A stretch of 61,213 nt of DNA. Origin: Collimonas silvisoli. GTDB lineage: Bacteria; Pseudomonadota; Gammaproteobacteria; Burkholderiales; Burkholderiaceae_D. This document shows, in pieces, positions 27,858 through 35,878 of this stretch. The DNA lies in assembly GCF_018305005.1 (NCBI RefSeq), contig NZ_JAGQEG010000026.1, forward strand, positions 1 through 61,213, read 5' to 3'. Each line of letters begins with the position of its first letter. Within the stretch, counting starts at the first letter, position 1. The notes beneath the pieces were generated by a model. It worked only from the letters and a program-made list of their open reading frames with translations, was not told where the DNA came from and did not search any database. The translations under genes and the position numbers were made by a program.

Positions 27858-28772
27858 ATGCGATTTTCTGTTTATCAAGAGAGCCATATCGGTGGCCGCA
27901 AGGTCAACCAGGACCGGATGGGTTATAGCTTCACGCGTGACGCCTTGCTGCTGTTGCTGACCGACGGCATGGGCGGCCACCTGCACGGTGAGATCGCTGC
28001 CAATATAGCGATGCAGACCATCGGCTCCTTGTTCCAGAAGAACGCCCAGCCGTACATCAAGAAGCCGGAGCGGTTCCTGGAAGACGCCTTCTACGCTGCA
28101 CACATGGAAATCCACCGTTACCGGGAAGTACATAAGCTCTCGGAAACGCCGCGCACCACGGTGGTGGCCTGCCTGATCCAGCACAACAGCGCGTTCTGGG
28201 CGCATTGCGGCGATTCGCGTTTGTACTGGATGCGCAACGGCCAGATCCTGGCGCGTACCCGTGATCACTCGCGCATCGAGAGCCTGATTGCGCAGGGCAA
28301 GGCTGATCCTTCCGAGCGCGCTACTCATCCAGATCGCAACAAGCTGTTCAACTGCCTTGGCGCGACCAATATGCCCATCGTCGAACTGTCGCGCCGTGTC
28401 AGCCTGCAGGCGGGCGATGTCATGCTGTTGTGCTCGGACGGGCTGTGGTCGATGTTGCCCGATCATGTACTGGCGCAACGCCTGCAAACCAGCACCATCG
28501 TGCGGGCAGTGCCGGAGCTGGTGAATAACGCGCTTGGGATTGCCGGTAAAACCAGCGATAATATTACCGCTTTGGCAATGGCCTGGGGCAGCGACCCGAA
28601 CATCGACGATCCATCCAGTTCGATCGTGACCCATACGCTGCCGATCGGCAGTCTGACTACCACCATCCAGGCGCCGCGACTAGGCGCGACAGATGCGCCA
28701 GACGGCTTCAGCGACGCCGATATCGAACAGGCGATCGCGGAAATCCGTGGCGCTATTGAAAAGAACATCTAA
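27858..28772 (+). CDS. PP2C-family Ser/Thr protein phosphatase
   Basis: A 304-residue metal-dependent phosphatase. The PPM motifs are in order: KVNQDRMG near residue 15, LLTDGMGGH near residue 34 (the metal-binding DGxxGH), WAHCGDSRLY near 113, the CSDGLWSML motif near 193, and SDNITALAM near 233. The domain ends near residue 240; the remainder is a less conserved tail. It most likely reverses the reactions of the kinase encoded just upstream. The same kind of kinase/phosphatase pair (PpkA/PppA) controls the T6SS in Pseudomonas, but in many betaproteobacteria this yicC-kinase-PP2C-rph order is found regardless of T6SS, so a general role is more likely. Confidence 0.9.
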   Translation: MRFSVYQESHIGGRKVNQDRMGYSFTRDALLLLLTDGMGGHLHGEIAANIAMQTIGSLFQKNAQPYIKKPERFLEDAFYAAHMEIHRYREVHKLSETPRTTVVACLIQHNSAFWAHCGDSRLYWMRNGQILARTRDHSRIESLIAQGKADPSERATHPDRNKLFNCLGATNMPIVELSRRVSLQAGDVMLLCSDGLWSMLPDHVLAQRLQTSTIVRAVPELVNNALGIAGKTSDNITALAMAWGSDPNIDDPSSSIVTHTLPIGSLTTTIQAPRLGATDAPDGFSDADIEQAIAEIRGAIEKNI

Positions 28773-28781
28773 GGAATTGAC

Positions 28782-29516
28782 ATGCTACCCATTACCCGTC
28801 CTAGCGGACGTGCCGCCGACGCCTTGCGCACGGTGCGCCTGACCCGCAATTACACCAAGCACGCCGAAGGTTCGGTGCTGGTCGAATTCGGCGATACTAA
28901 AGTTATTTGTACCGCCAGCCTGGAAGAAAAAGTCCCAGGCTTTTTGAAGGGCAAAGGACAAGGCTGGCTGACGGCCGAATACGGCATGTTGCCGCGCTCC
29001 ACCAATACCCGCATGGACCGCGAAGCGGCACGCGGCAAGCAATCCGGACGCACCCAGGAAATCCAGCGTCTGATCGGCCGTTCACTGCGGGCGGCGTTCG
29101 ATCTGGAGGCCTTCGGCGAACGCACCTTGCATCTTGATTGCGACGTGATCCAGGCTGACGGCGGCACCCGTACCGCTGCAATTACAGGCGCCATGGTGGC
29201 GGCTTACGATGCATTTGTACAACTGCTGGAACGCAAGGCGATCGCGGCGATTCCTCTGAAACACTTTGTGGCGGCGATCTCAGTTGGTGTTTATCAGGGC
29301 ACGCCGGTGCTGGATCTGGATTATGTCGAGGATTCCGGCTGCGATACGGATATGAACGTGGTGATGGCCGATACCGGTCATTTCATTGAGGTGCAGGGCA
29401 CGGCGGAAGGTGTCGCCTTTGATCGTCCTACCTTGAATAGCTTGCTGGATCTGGCGCAGGGCGGGATCGGCGAGCTGATCCAGTTGCAAAAGCAAGCCTT
29501 GGGTCTGGCTGAGTAA
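28782..29516 (+). CDS. rph: Ribonuclease PH
   Basis: RNase PH is a phosphorolytic 3'-5' exoribonuclease that trims tRNA 3' ends and works as a hexameric ring. The 244-residue length is normal. Motifs: [19 protein letters not shown] at the start, [38 protein letters not shown], the [16 protein letters not shown] region and [20 protein letters not shown], all intact. It starts nine bases after the phosphatase gene and so is co-transcribed with the kinase pair. The rdgB and hemW genes that often follow rph in this group are not here. Confidence 0.95.
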   Translation: MLPITRPSGRAADALRTVRLTRNYTKHAEGSVLVEFGDTKVICTASLEEKVPGFLKGKGQGWLTAEYGMLPRSTNTRMDREAARGKQSGRTQEIQRLIGRSLRAAFDLEAFGERTLHLDCDVIQADGGTRTAAITGAMVAAYDAFVQLLERKAIAAIPLKHFVAAISVGVYQGTPVLDLDYVEDSGCDTDMNVVMADTGHFIEVQGTAEGVAFDRPTLNSLLDLAQGGIGELIQLQKQALGLAE

Positions 29517-29557
29517 CCTCCCGCTGTTGGCAAAATTCAGAGACTGAAATAGCTGCT

Positions 29558-29587
29558 GCGCGCATACGTCATCAATGATGTGCGCGC
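29558..29587. repeat. Inverted repeat just upstream of the tatD-like promoter -10 box
   Basis: Outer arms GCGCGCA (29558-29564) and TGCGCGC (29581-29587) enclose a smaller dyad CATCA-A-TGATG (about 29570-29580). It follows rph and ends nine bases before a TATAAT box. It lacks a T-run, so it is a poor intrinsic terminator and may instead be an operator at the promoter. Confidence 0.4.
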
Positions 29588-29595
29588 GCAAGCGA

Positions 29596-29608
29596 TATAA
29601 TCCGGTCT
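29596..29608 (+). promoter_or_regulatory. Promoter -10 box seven bases before the tatD-like start codon
   Basis: A perfect TATAAT lies at 29596-29601 and is followed by exactly seven bases before the ATG at 29609. Transcription normally starts about seven bases after the -10 box, which would place the first transcribed base at or one base from the A of the ATG. No Shine-Dalgarno sequence is present. The -35 region is weak. The gene is therefore a good candidate for a leaderless mRNA. Confidence 0.5.
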
Positions 29609-30403
29609 ATGTATATCGATTCCCATTGCCATATCAATTTCCCCGAGCTTTCTGCAAGGATGCCGGAGGTGCTCGCCAAGATGGCGCAAAACCAGGTTAC
29701 CCATGCGCTGTGCGTATCGGTCGACCTGCCGGACTTCCCGCAAGTGCTGGAGCTGGCCAAAACCTACCCGCATATCTATGCTTCGGTCGGCGTGCATCCC
29801 GATTATGAAGACACGCCGGAACCCAGCGTCGACGATCTGATTCGCCTTTCCGATCACCCGAAAATCATCGCCATCGGTGAAACCGGCCTCGATTATTATC
29901 GCCTGCAGGGCGACCTGGAATGGCAGCGCGAGCGTTTTCGTCGCCACATCCGGGCGTCCCGCGCAACCGGCAAGCCTTTGATCATTCATACCCGCGCCGC
30001 ATCGGCAGACACCATCCGCATCATGCAGGAAGAGGGCGCCGGCACCGATGCCGGCGGCGCCGGCGGTGTAATGCACTGTTTTACCGAATCGCTGGAGGTG
30101 GCCGAAGCGGCGATGGCGATGGGTTTTTATATTTCGTTTTCCGGCATCGTCACCTTCAAGAGCGCCAAGGAATTGCAGGCCGTGGCATTGGCTGTGCCCT
30201 TGAGCAGCGCCTTGATCGAAACCGATTCTCCATATCTGGCGCCGGTGCCGCATCGCGGCAAAATGAACGAGCCGGGTTGGGTCATGCATGTCGGTGAGTT
30301 CCTGGCCAATCTGAAGGGTGTGCCGGCGGCCGAGGTGGCGCAGCAAACCACCGATAATTTTTTCAATTTGTTCAAACTGGCAAAGGATCAGACGCATGCT
30401 TAA
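29609..30403 (+). CDS. TatD family metal-dependent hydrolase (putative DNase)
   Basis: A 264-residue TIM-barrel hydrolase of the TatD/YcfH family, whose members are metal-dependent 3'-5' exodeoxyribonucleases. All metal and active-site motifs are present: DSHCHIN at residue 4, the GETGLDYY motif near residue 90, PLIIHTRAA near 124, VMHCFTES near 152 and the ETDSPYLAP motif near 205. A short insertion rich in Gly and Ala (GAGTDAGGAGG, about residues 140-151) lies just before the HCF motif and is unusual in its composition. The ankyrin gene overlaps its end by eight bases. Confidence 0.9.
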   Translation: MYIDSHCHINFPELSARMPEVLAKMAQNQVTHALCVSVDLPDFPQVLELAKTYPHIYASVGVHPDYEDTPEPSVDDLIRLSDHPKIIAIGETGLDYYRLQGDLEWQRERFRRHIRASRATGKPLIIHTRAASADTIRIMQEEGAGTDAGGAGGVMHCFTESLEVAEAAMAMGFYISFSGIVTFKSAKELQAVALAVPLSSALIETDSPYLAPVPHRGKMNEPGWVMHVGEFLANLKGVPAAEVAQQTTDNFFNLFKLAKDQTHA

Positions 30404-31082
30404 TTTATTTGATCGCATGAATGGTCATTCGCGGTTTTCAGCATTTTTGTTGCTGCTGGCGCTGGCTTGCTTGCCGTCGATGAGTCATGCCAGCAATGCT
30501 GACGACATGGCCAAGGCAGCACAGTTGGATGACGAACGCCGCATGAAGGCACTGCTGGCGGCGGGCGTCGATCCGAATCTGGTAGCGCAAAAGCAACGTG
30601 GTGAAACCGCTCTGATGATGGCTTTGCGCGAGGATTCGAAGAAAGTCTTTAACCTCTTGCTCAATGCGCGCGGCATCGATCTCAACCTGCGCGCGCGCAA
30701 CGGCGACACAGCATTGATGATTGCCTCCTACAAGGGCAACGTAGCGGCAGTCAAAGCCTTGCTGGACAAGGAGGCCGAACCTAACAACACCGGCTGGACA
30801 GCACTGCACTACGCCGCCGCGATCGGCAACGATGAGATTGTGCAGATGCTGCTGGATGCCTCGGCCTACATCGACGCCGGTTCACCCAATCAGACGACGC
30901 CGATCATGATGGCTGCGCGCGCCGGCAAAATCTATACCGTCAAACTGCTGCTCGATAGCGGCGCCGATGTCACCTTGAAAAACGATGCCGGCATGACCGC
31001 CATCGACCTCGCCAAGAAATTCGATCACGACGACATTGCCGAGGGCTTGACGCATCGCCTCAAGCAAGCCGGGAAACTTTAA
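30396..31082 (+). CDS. Secreted/periplasmic ankyrin-repeat protein
   Basis: A 228-residue protein with an N-terminal signal sequence (hydrophobic core about residues 14-26, cleavage probably after SHA near residue 30) and about five ankyrin repeats from residue ~37 to 220. Repeat consensus is clear in GETALMMALREDSKKVFNLL, GDTALMIASYKGNVAAVKAL and GWTALHYAAAIGNDEIVQML. Such periplasmic ankyrin proteins are common next to tatD-like genes in betaproteobacteria; function is not known. The start at ATG 30396 overlaps the upstream gene by eight bases and gives a proper signal peptide. Confidence 0.85.
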   Translation: MLNLFDRMNGHSRFSAFLLLLALACLPSMSHASNADDMAKAAQLDDERRMKALLAAGVDPNLVAQKQRGETALMMALREDSKKVFNLLLNARGIDLNLRARNGDTALMIASYKGNVAAVKALLDKEAEPNNTGWTALHYAAAIGNDEIVQMLLDASAYIDAGSPNQTTPIMMAARAGKIYTVKLLLDSGADVTLKNDAGMTAIDLAKKFDHDDIAEGLTHRLKQAGKL

Positions 31083-31103
31083 CTTAAGGCACCTCTAAAA
31101 ACT

Positions 31104-31175
31104 CCGTCATCCCCGCGAACGCGGGGATCCAGGTTACTGATTTAAAATGGATTCCCGCGTTCGCGGGAATGACGG
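31104..31175. repeat. 72-bp inverted-repeat element of dispersed intergenic type
   Basis: Two 28-base arms, 31104-31131 and 31148-31175, are inverted copies of each other with only two mismatches, separated by 16 bases. Each arm also holds a smaller GC-rich palindrome (CCCGCGAACGCGGG-like). The sequence type, with GTCATTCCCGCGAACGCGGG, is familiar from many copies scattered between genes in betaproteobacterial genomes. Between two converging genes (ankyrin and lldD) it may also end transcription on both strands. Only one copy is in this window, so the dispersed nature is from prior knowledge. Confidence 0.75.
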
Positions 31176-31212
31176 GGTCGCCAATGACGTAACAAGGTTA
31201 TTCGAGCTGCCC

Positions 31213-32343
31213 TTAAGTGAGGATGTGCGGCCCCACATCTTTGATATCTTTAGTGCCGGTCAGCGCCATGCTGACATCTAGTTCCTGCTGCAGGATTTGC
31301 AGCATCTTGGTGACACCGGCTTCTCCCATTGCCCCCAGGCTGTACAGGAAAGCACGGCCGATCATGGTGCCCTTGGCGCCCAGGGCCACCGCTTTCAGCA
31401 CGTCCTGGCCGCTGCGGATGCCGCCGTCGAACCAGACTTCAATCTGATCGCCCACCGCATCGACAATTGCCGGCAATGCCGAGATCGACGATACCGCACC
31501 ATCCAGTTGCCGCCCGCCGTGATTGCTGACGACGATGGCATCGGCGCCGGTAGTGGCGGCGATCTTGGCGTCTTCGACATCCAGAATGCCTTTCAGGATC
31601 AGCTTGCCGCCCCATTGCTCCTTGATCCAGGCGATGTCGTCCCAGCATAGCGTCGGATCGAACTGGCTGGCGGTCCACTTGCTCAACGTAATCACGCCTT
31701 CGGCGCCCTTGACGTGGCCGGCCAGGTTGCCGAACGACTTGCGGCCGCCCAGCGCGCGCAGCGCCCAGCCGGGCTTGGTCGCCAAATCGAGTATGTTCGC
31801 CAAGGTCATCTTTGGCGGCACCGACATGCCGTTTTTCAGATCCTTATGGCGCTGGCCGAGGATCTGCAAATCCAGCGTCAGCACCAGCGCCGAACATTTG
31901 GCCGCCTTGGCGCGCTCGATCAGCGATTTGATAAAACCGCGGTCGCGCATCACGTACAACTGAAACCAGAACGGCTTGCTGGTGACGCTGGCCACATCTT
32001 CGATAGAGCAGATGCTCATGGTCGACAGTGTGAACGGGATGCCGAATTTTTCAGCGGCGATGGCGCCCAGCATTTCGCCGTTGGCCCATTGCATGCCGGT
32101 CAGGCCGGTCGGAGCAATCGCCACCGGCATCGTCACATCGTGGCCGATCATGGTGCTGCGGGTCGAGCGCTGATCGACGTTGATGGCCACCCGCTGGCGC
32201 AGATGCATGGCGGCCAGGTCGCTGCTGTTGGCGCGGTAGGTCGATTCGGTATACGAGCCGCTGTCGGCGTAATCGTAAAACGCTTTGGGCACACGTTTCT
32301 TGGCCAGCAGGCGCAAGTCTTCAACGCAGGTGATGACGGGCAT
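31213..32343 (-). CDS. lldD: FMN-dependent L-lactate dehydrogenase / alpha-hydroxy-acid dehydrogenase
   Basis: A 376-residue FMN enzyme of the LldD family, which oxidises L-lactate (or a related 2-hydroxy acid) to the keto acid and passes electrons to the membrane quinone pool. Family motifs: AFYDYADSGSYTESTYRAN near residue 21, PVAIAPTGLTGMQW near 73, STMSICSIEDVA near 107, FQLYVMRDR, and the catalytic His/Arg in VVSNHGGRQLDGA near 277, then FDGGIRSGQDVLKAVALGAK. The middle segment is short, as in soluble/peripheral bacterial forms. No lactate permease or regulator gene is beside it, so substrate is not fixed by context. Confidence 0.88.
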   Translation of the reverse strand: MPVITCVEDLRLLAKKRVPKAFYDYADSGSYTESTYRANSSDLAAMHLRQRVAINVDQRSTRSTMIGHDVTMPVAIAPTGLTGMQWANGEMLGAIAAEKFGIPFTLSTMSICSIEDVASVTSKPFWFQLYVMRDRGFIKSLIERAKAAKCSALVLTLDLQILGQRHKDLKNGMSVPPKMTLANILDLATKPGWALRALGGRKSFGNLAGHVKGAEGVITLSKWTASQFDPTLCWDDIAWIKEQWGGKLILKGILDVEDAKIAATTGADAIVVSNHGGRQLDGAVSSISALPAIVDAVGDQIEVWFDGGIRSGQDVLKAVALGAKGTMIGRAFLYSLGAMGEAGVTKMLQILQQELDVSMALTGTKDIKDVGPHILT

Positions 32344-32465
32344 AGGATTCTCTTGGTTGCAGGAACGGCACTATATTAGATGAAAACAACGCCGGCATAG
32401 AGGAAATCTATTAATGTCTGGCGTGAAGCATTTTCAAGCAAAATGATCTCTTGCGGATCAGTAAA

Positions 32466-33812
32466 TCAGCGGATTTGAGCCAGCAGCTCTTGCGCCGCCT
32501 GCTTGCCGCTGCGCACCGCCGACTCTAGCGTTGCCGGATAGTCGCTGGCGGTGTAGTCGCCGGCCAGCAGCAATTTGTCCAGGCCGGTGTTGTTGGCCGG
32601 CCGCGCCAGGCCCGGGGTGCAGGCGAAGGTGGCGCGTTTTTCTGAAATGACCTGGGTCCAGGTCGGCGCCGCCAATTGGGGTTGTCGGAAGACTGCGGCC
32701 AACTGGGCGGCAACCGCTTTCACTAACGCGTCATGGCCCGCCTGTATGGCTCCGGACGAAGCGCTGATGACAACCGCTAGCAAGCCGGCCTGGGCCGGAT
32801 CGAGCTGGCCGCGATCGAATACGAACTGGCCCCAGGCCGCCGTGCCGCCAGCGTTTTCCGGATCGTCGACCAAGGCGAAGAACGGCCGCGGCAGGCGCGT
32901 GCTGCTCGCATATTGCAGGAAGCAGGTAGTAATCGGCTCGTATTCGAAGCTGCGCAAGGTTGTCAGCAACGCCGCATCGGCGCTGTCGGCCAGTAGCGTA
33001 GCCGCGGCTTCCGGCGGCGTGGCGATCACCACGGCGTCAAAATCCAGGCTGGCGCCGCTGCTCTGCAATCGCCATTGTTCGCCGTGGCGGTGCACTTGCT
33101 TGATGCTGCTGCCGGACTCGACATTGCCGCCGCGTTCTTCGATGAATGCGGCGGCTCGTTGCGGAAACAGGCTGCTCAGGTCCACCCTTGGCAGCAGCAT
33201 GTCTGACGCGCTTCTGCGGGCGCCAAGGCTGTCGCGCAGCACTGCCAGGAAAACCTGCGCCGAAGCCTGCTCCGGCCGGGTATTCAGTGCAGCGATGCAG
33301 AGCGGACGCCACATCAGCCGGATCAGCCGCTCGGTCTGGTCGAAACGTTCCAGCAACGTGCTGACGCTGCAATCGTCATGCAGTTGCCAGCCCATCCAGC
33401 GCGCCGCCGACGAAAAGCGCGCCAGCGCCAGTTTGTCCTGGCGATCCAGGCCGCGCGCACGCCACAACGCCACCAGCAAGTGCAAAGGCGCCGGGAGGTG
33501 CGGCGTCGCAAAAGTCATGCCGCCGCTAGCGGCCGGATAGCACATTTGCAAAGGCAGGCGCAGCATGGCGCTGGCCGGATCGATGCCGACCTTGCGCATC
33601 ATCTGCAGAGTCTGGCGGTAGGCGCCCAGCAGGATGTGCTGGCCGTTGTCCAGGACGGTCTCTTTGATGTTGACGCGCCGGGCTCGGCCGCCGAGCTGCC
33701 GGCTGGCTTCAAACAAGGTTACCTGGTAACCGGCCTGCGTCAGTTCGACGGCGGCGGTGCAACCGGCCCAGCCGGCGCCGATCACCGCGATTTGTTGCGC
33801 TTCTTTGGCCAT
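32466..33812 (-). CDS. hpnE: Hydroxysqualene dehydroxylase HpnE
   Basis: HpnE is an FAD-dependent amine-oxidase-family enzyme that reduces hydroxysqualene to squalene, the last step of the HpnCDE route. The start at 33812 gives 448 residues with the dinucleotide-binding motif QIAVIGAGWAGCTAAVEL right at the N-terminus; a longer frame to 33893 runs into hpnD and is not needed. Other features are TLFEASRQLGGRARR, NGQHILLGAYRQTLQMM, and the C-terminal LLLAGDYTASDYPATLESAVRS (broken by Gly and Asp) flavin-binding end. It is the third gene of an hpnC-hpnD-hpnE set read leftward. Confidence 0.9.
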   Translation of the reverse strand: MAKEAQQIAVIGAGWAGCTAAVELTQAGYQVTLFEASRQLGGRARRVNIKETVLDNGQHILLGAYRQTLQMMRKVGIDPASAMLRLPLQMCYPAASGGMTFATPHLPAPLHLLVALWRARGLDRQDKLALARFSSAARWMGWQLHDDCSVSTLLERFDQTERLIRLMWRPLCIAALNTRPEQASAQVFLAVLRDSLGARRSASDMLLPRVDLSSLFPQRAAAFIEERGGNVESGSSIKQVHRHGEQWRLQSSGASLDFDAVVIATPPEAAATLLADSADAALLTTLRSFEYEPITTCFLQYASSTRLPRPFFALVDDPENAGGTAAWGQFVFDRGQLDPAQAGLLAVVISASSGAIQAGHDALVKAVAAQLAAVFRQPQLAAPTWTQVISEKRATFACTPGLARPANNTGLDKLLLAGDYTASDYPATLESAVRSGKQAAQELLAQIR

Positions 33813-33859
33813 CTCAGATGAACAAAAAGAAGGGCGATGGCATCGCCGAAGGACTGACT

Positions 33860-34693
33860 TCAGCCGCGCACATAGGTCTTCCATGCCAGCCATAATTTAC
33901 GGATGGGCGTGAGCGAAATACGTTGATTCAATACATGGAAACCGTCGTGCTCGATCTCGTTCAGCAAGGCCCGGTAGATGGCTGCCATCATCAGGCCGGG
34001 CCGCTGGGCGCGCCGGTCTTGTTTGGGCAGCAGGGCAAAGGCGTCATCGTAGGCCTGCTGCGCACGCGCCACCTGGAAGCGCATCAGATTGACAAAATTC
34101 TCGCTATGGCGCGCATTCAGGATATCGGCGGCGGTGACGTTGAACTGCTGCAGTTCGTTGACCGGCAGGTAGATGCGGCCCTTGCGGCCATCCTCGCCGA
34201 CGTCGCGGATGATGTTGGTGAGCTGGAATGCGAGGCCGAGCTTTTCGGCAAACTGCAAGGTCTGCGCCTGGGTCACGCCGAAGATGCTGGCCGACAGGAT
34301 GCCGACCACGCCGGCCACATGCCAGCAATATTGCTTCAGGCCCGGGTAATCCAGGTAGCGGGTCTGGTTCAGATCCATTTCCATGCCGTCGATAATCGCT
34401 TGCAGGTGTTTGCCGTCCAGACCGTAAGGCTGCAAATGCGGCTGCAGGGCCTGGGTCACCGGATGGGACGGATTGCCGGCCAGCATGGCGGCGATTTCCT
34501 TGCGCCACCACATCAGCTTGCTGCGCGCCACGCTTTCATCGGTACATTCGTCGACCGTATCGTCCACTTCGCGGCAGAAGGCGTACAGCGCAGTGATGGC
34601 GCACCGCCGCTCGGCCGGCAGGAACAAGAAACTGTAATAAAAACTGGAGCCGCTCTGGGCGGCTTTTTGCTGGCAGTAATCGTCTGGAGACAT
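33860..34693 (-). CDS. hpnD: Presqualene diphosphate synthase HpnD
   Basis: HpnD condenses two farnesyl diphosphates to presqualene diphosphate. The 277-residue protein has both Asp-rich metal-binding motifs of the head-to-head prenyl synthase fold: EVDDTVDE near residue 42 and NIIRDVGEDGRKGRIYLP near residue 165. The SSFYYSFLFLPAERR start segment is also typical. hpnE begins 47 bases after it and hpnC ends 139 bases before it on the same strand. Confidence 0.93.
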   Translation of the reverse strand: MSPDDYCQQKAAQSGSSFYYSFLFLPAERRCAITALYAFCREVDDTVDECTDESVARSKLMWWRKEIAAMLAGNPSHPVTQALQPHLQPYGLDGKHLQAIIDGMEMDLNQTRYLDYPGLKQYCWHVAGVVGILSASIFGVTQAQTLQFAEKLGLAFQLTNIIRDVGEDGRKGRIYLPVNELQQFNVTAADILNARHSENFVNLMRFQVARAQQAYDDAFALLPKQDRRAQRPGLMMAAIYRALLNEIEHDGFHVLNQRISLTPIRKLWLAWKTYVRG

Positions 34694-34832
34694 GGATATT
34701 ATGGGAACGGTAACGGCGGCGCTAACAGCTGCGGACAGCTTTGAAGGCGGCTAAAAACTATTTGCCCCGAAGTATACGTAAGAAATGCAGCTTGTTTGTT
34801 GATTTTTAGTATTTTCATCTCTGCCCATCACC

Positions 34833-35645
34833 TTATTTCATACGCCAGGCGCGCCAGAGCAGCAGCAGCCAGTCGGCTTTGCCCAGTTTCGGACGCTGGC
34901 GGAACATATCGTAGTCCACCGCTTCCAGCATTTCCGTGATGCGCAAGCCGCCCTGTATCACCAGCCGCAATTCCCAGCCGATCCGGCCTGGCAGCCTCAG
35001 CGCCAGCCCCTGGGCGCCGGTCATCATGCTGCGCGCGCGCTGCACCTCGAACTGCATCAGGCGGCGCCAGGCGTGATCCACCGTGCCGCCGGCAAGCTGC
35101 GCCTGCGACACGCCGAAGCGCTGCAAGTCTTCCAGCGGCAGATAAATTCTGGCTTTGTCCCAGTCGATCGCCACGTCTTGCCAGAAATTGATCAGCTGCA
35201 GCGCCGAGCAGATGGCGTCGGAATCATGCAGGTTTTGTTCGGTCGCCGCGCCATACAGGTGCAGCATCAGGGCGCCGACCGGATTGGCCGAGCGCCGGCA
35301 ATAATCGAGCAGGTCGGCAAACTGGCTGTAGCGGGTGGTGACTACGTCTTGCTTGAAGGCGGACAGCAAGTCTCGGAACGGCGTCAGCGGCAAGCGGTAT
35401 TCGACAATCACTTGTTCCAGCGTTTCAAACAAGATGCTTTCAGCGGCTTGCCTATGTTCTATTCTGTCTAATGCTGTTTCATATGCGTGCAGTTGGCGCA
35501 AACGTTGGTCGGCGCTGGCGTCGCCTTCGTCGGCGATATCGTCGGCACTGCGGGCAAATGCGTAAATCGCCCTGACCGCGGGACGCAAATTGGCCGGCAG
35601 GAGCAGGGATGCGACTGGGAAATTTTCGTAATGGTTAATTGACAT
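34833..35645 (-). CDS. hpnC: Hydroxysqualene synthase HpnC
   Basis: HpnC converts presqualene diphosphate to hydroxysqualene. The 270-residue protein starts at ATG 35645 with MSINHYENFPVASLLLP, the normal family beginning; an upstream in-frame ATG at 35759 adds 38 unrelated residues. Metal-binding motifs are RSADDIADEGD near residue 42 and NFWQDVAIDWDKARIYLP near residue 158. With HpnD and HpnE it makes squalene. No squalene-hopene cyclase (shc) gene is present in the window, so whether squalene goes to hopanoids cannot be told here. Confidence 0.92.
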   Translation of the reverse strand: MSINHYENFPVASLLLPANLRPAVRAIYAFARSADDIADEGDASADQRLRQLHAYETALDRIEHRQAAESILFETLEQVIVEYRLPLTPFRDLLSAFKQDVVTTRYSQFADLLDYCRRSANPVGALMLHLYGAATEQNLHDSDAICSALQLINFWQDVAIDWDKARIYLPLEDLQRFGVSQAQLAGGTVDHAWRRLMQFEVQRARSMMTGAQGLALRLPGRIGWELRLVIQGGLRITEMLEAVDYDMFRQRPKLGKADWLLLLWRAWRMK

Positions 35646-35757
35646 TAGGGCAGTGGCATCAGGACCGCAGGAAAAAGAGGAAATTTTTATCAAAAAAACA
35701 TTGTTTTGTTTCTTGTCGTCAGATGTAAAAAAGCTTTGGGCAAACTTAATCCGGCGC

Positions 35758-35790
35758 AATTATAATAACTGACTTAAAAGTTATTAATTG
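35758..35790. promoter_or_regulatory. AT-rich dyad and TATAAT box upstream of the RND efflux operon
   Basis: In the 233 bases between hpnC and the RND adaptor gene, a dyad of CAATTA(T)AATAACT (35758-35771) and AGTTATTAATTG (35779-35790) overlaps a perfect TATAAT (35761-35766) that reads toward the efflux genes. A repressor bound here would block the promoter. No TetR- or MarR-type gene lies next to it, so any regulator would have to be encoded elsewhere. Confidence 0.4.
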
Positions 35791-35878
35791 TAAGGAGCAG
35801 CGGCAGGGTATTGCCGCTACGCCATGCCGAACGGTGGTCTGTATACCAGCGGCAGCCCAGAATAGTAAAGGAAAAACC

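Noticed and set aside
28782-29516. Looked for rdgB and hemW after rph
   Set aside because: The next 90 bases hold a promoter and then the TatD-like gene; those genes are not in the window.
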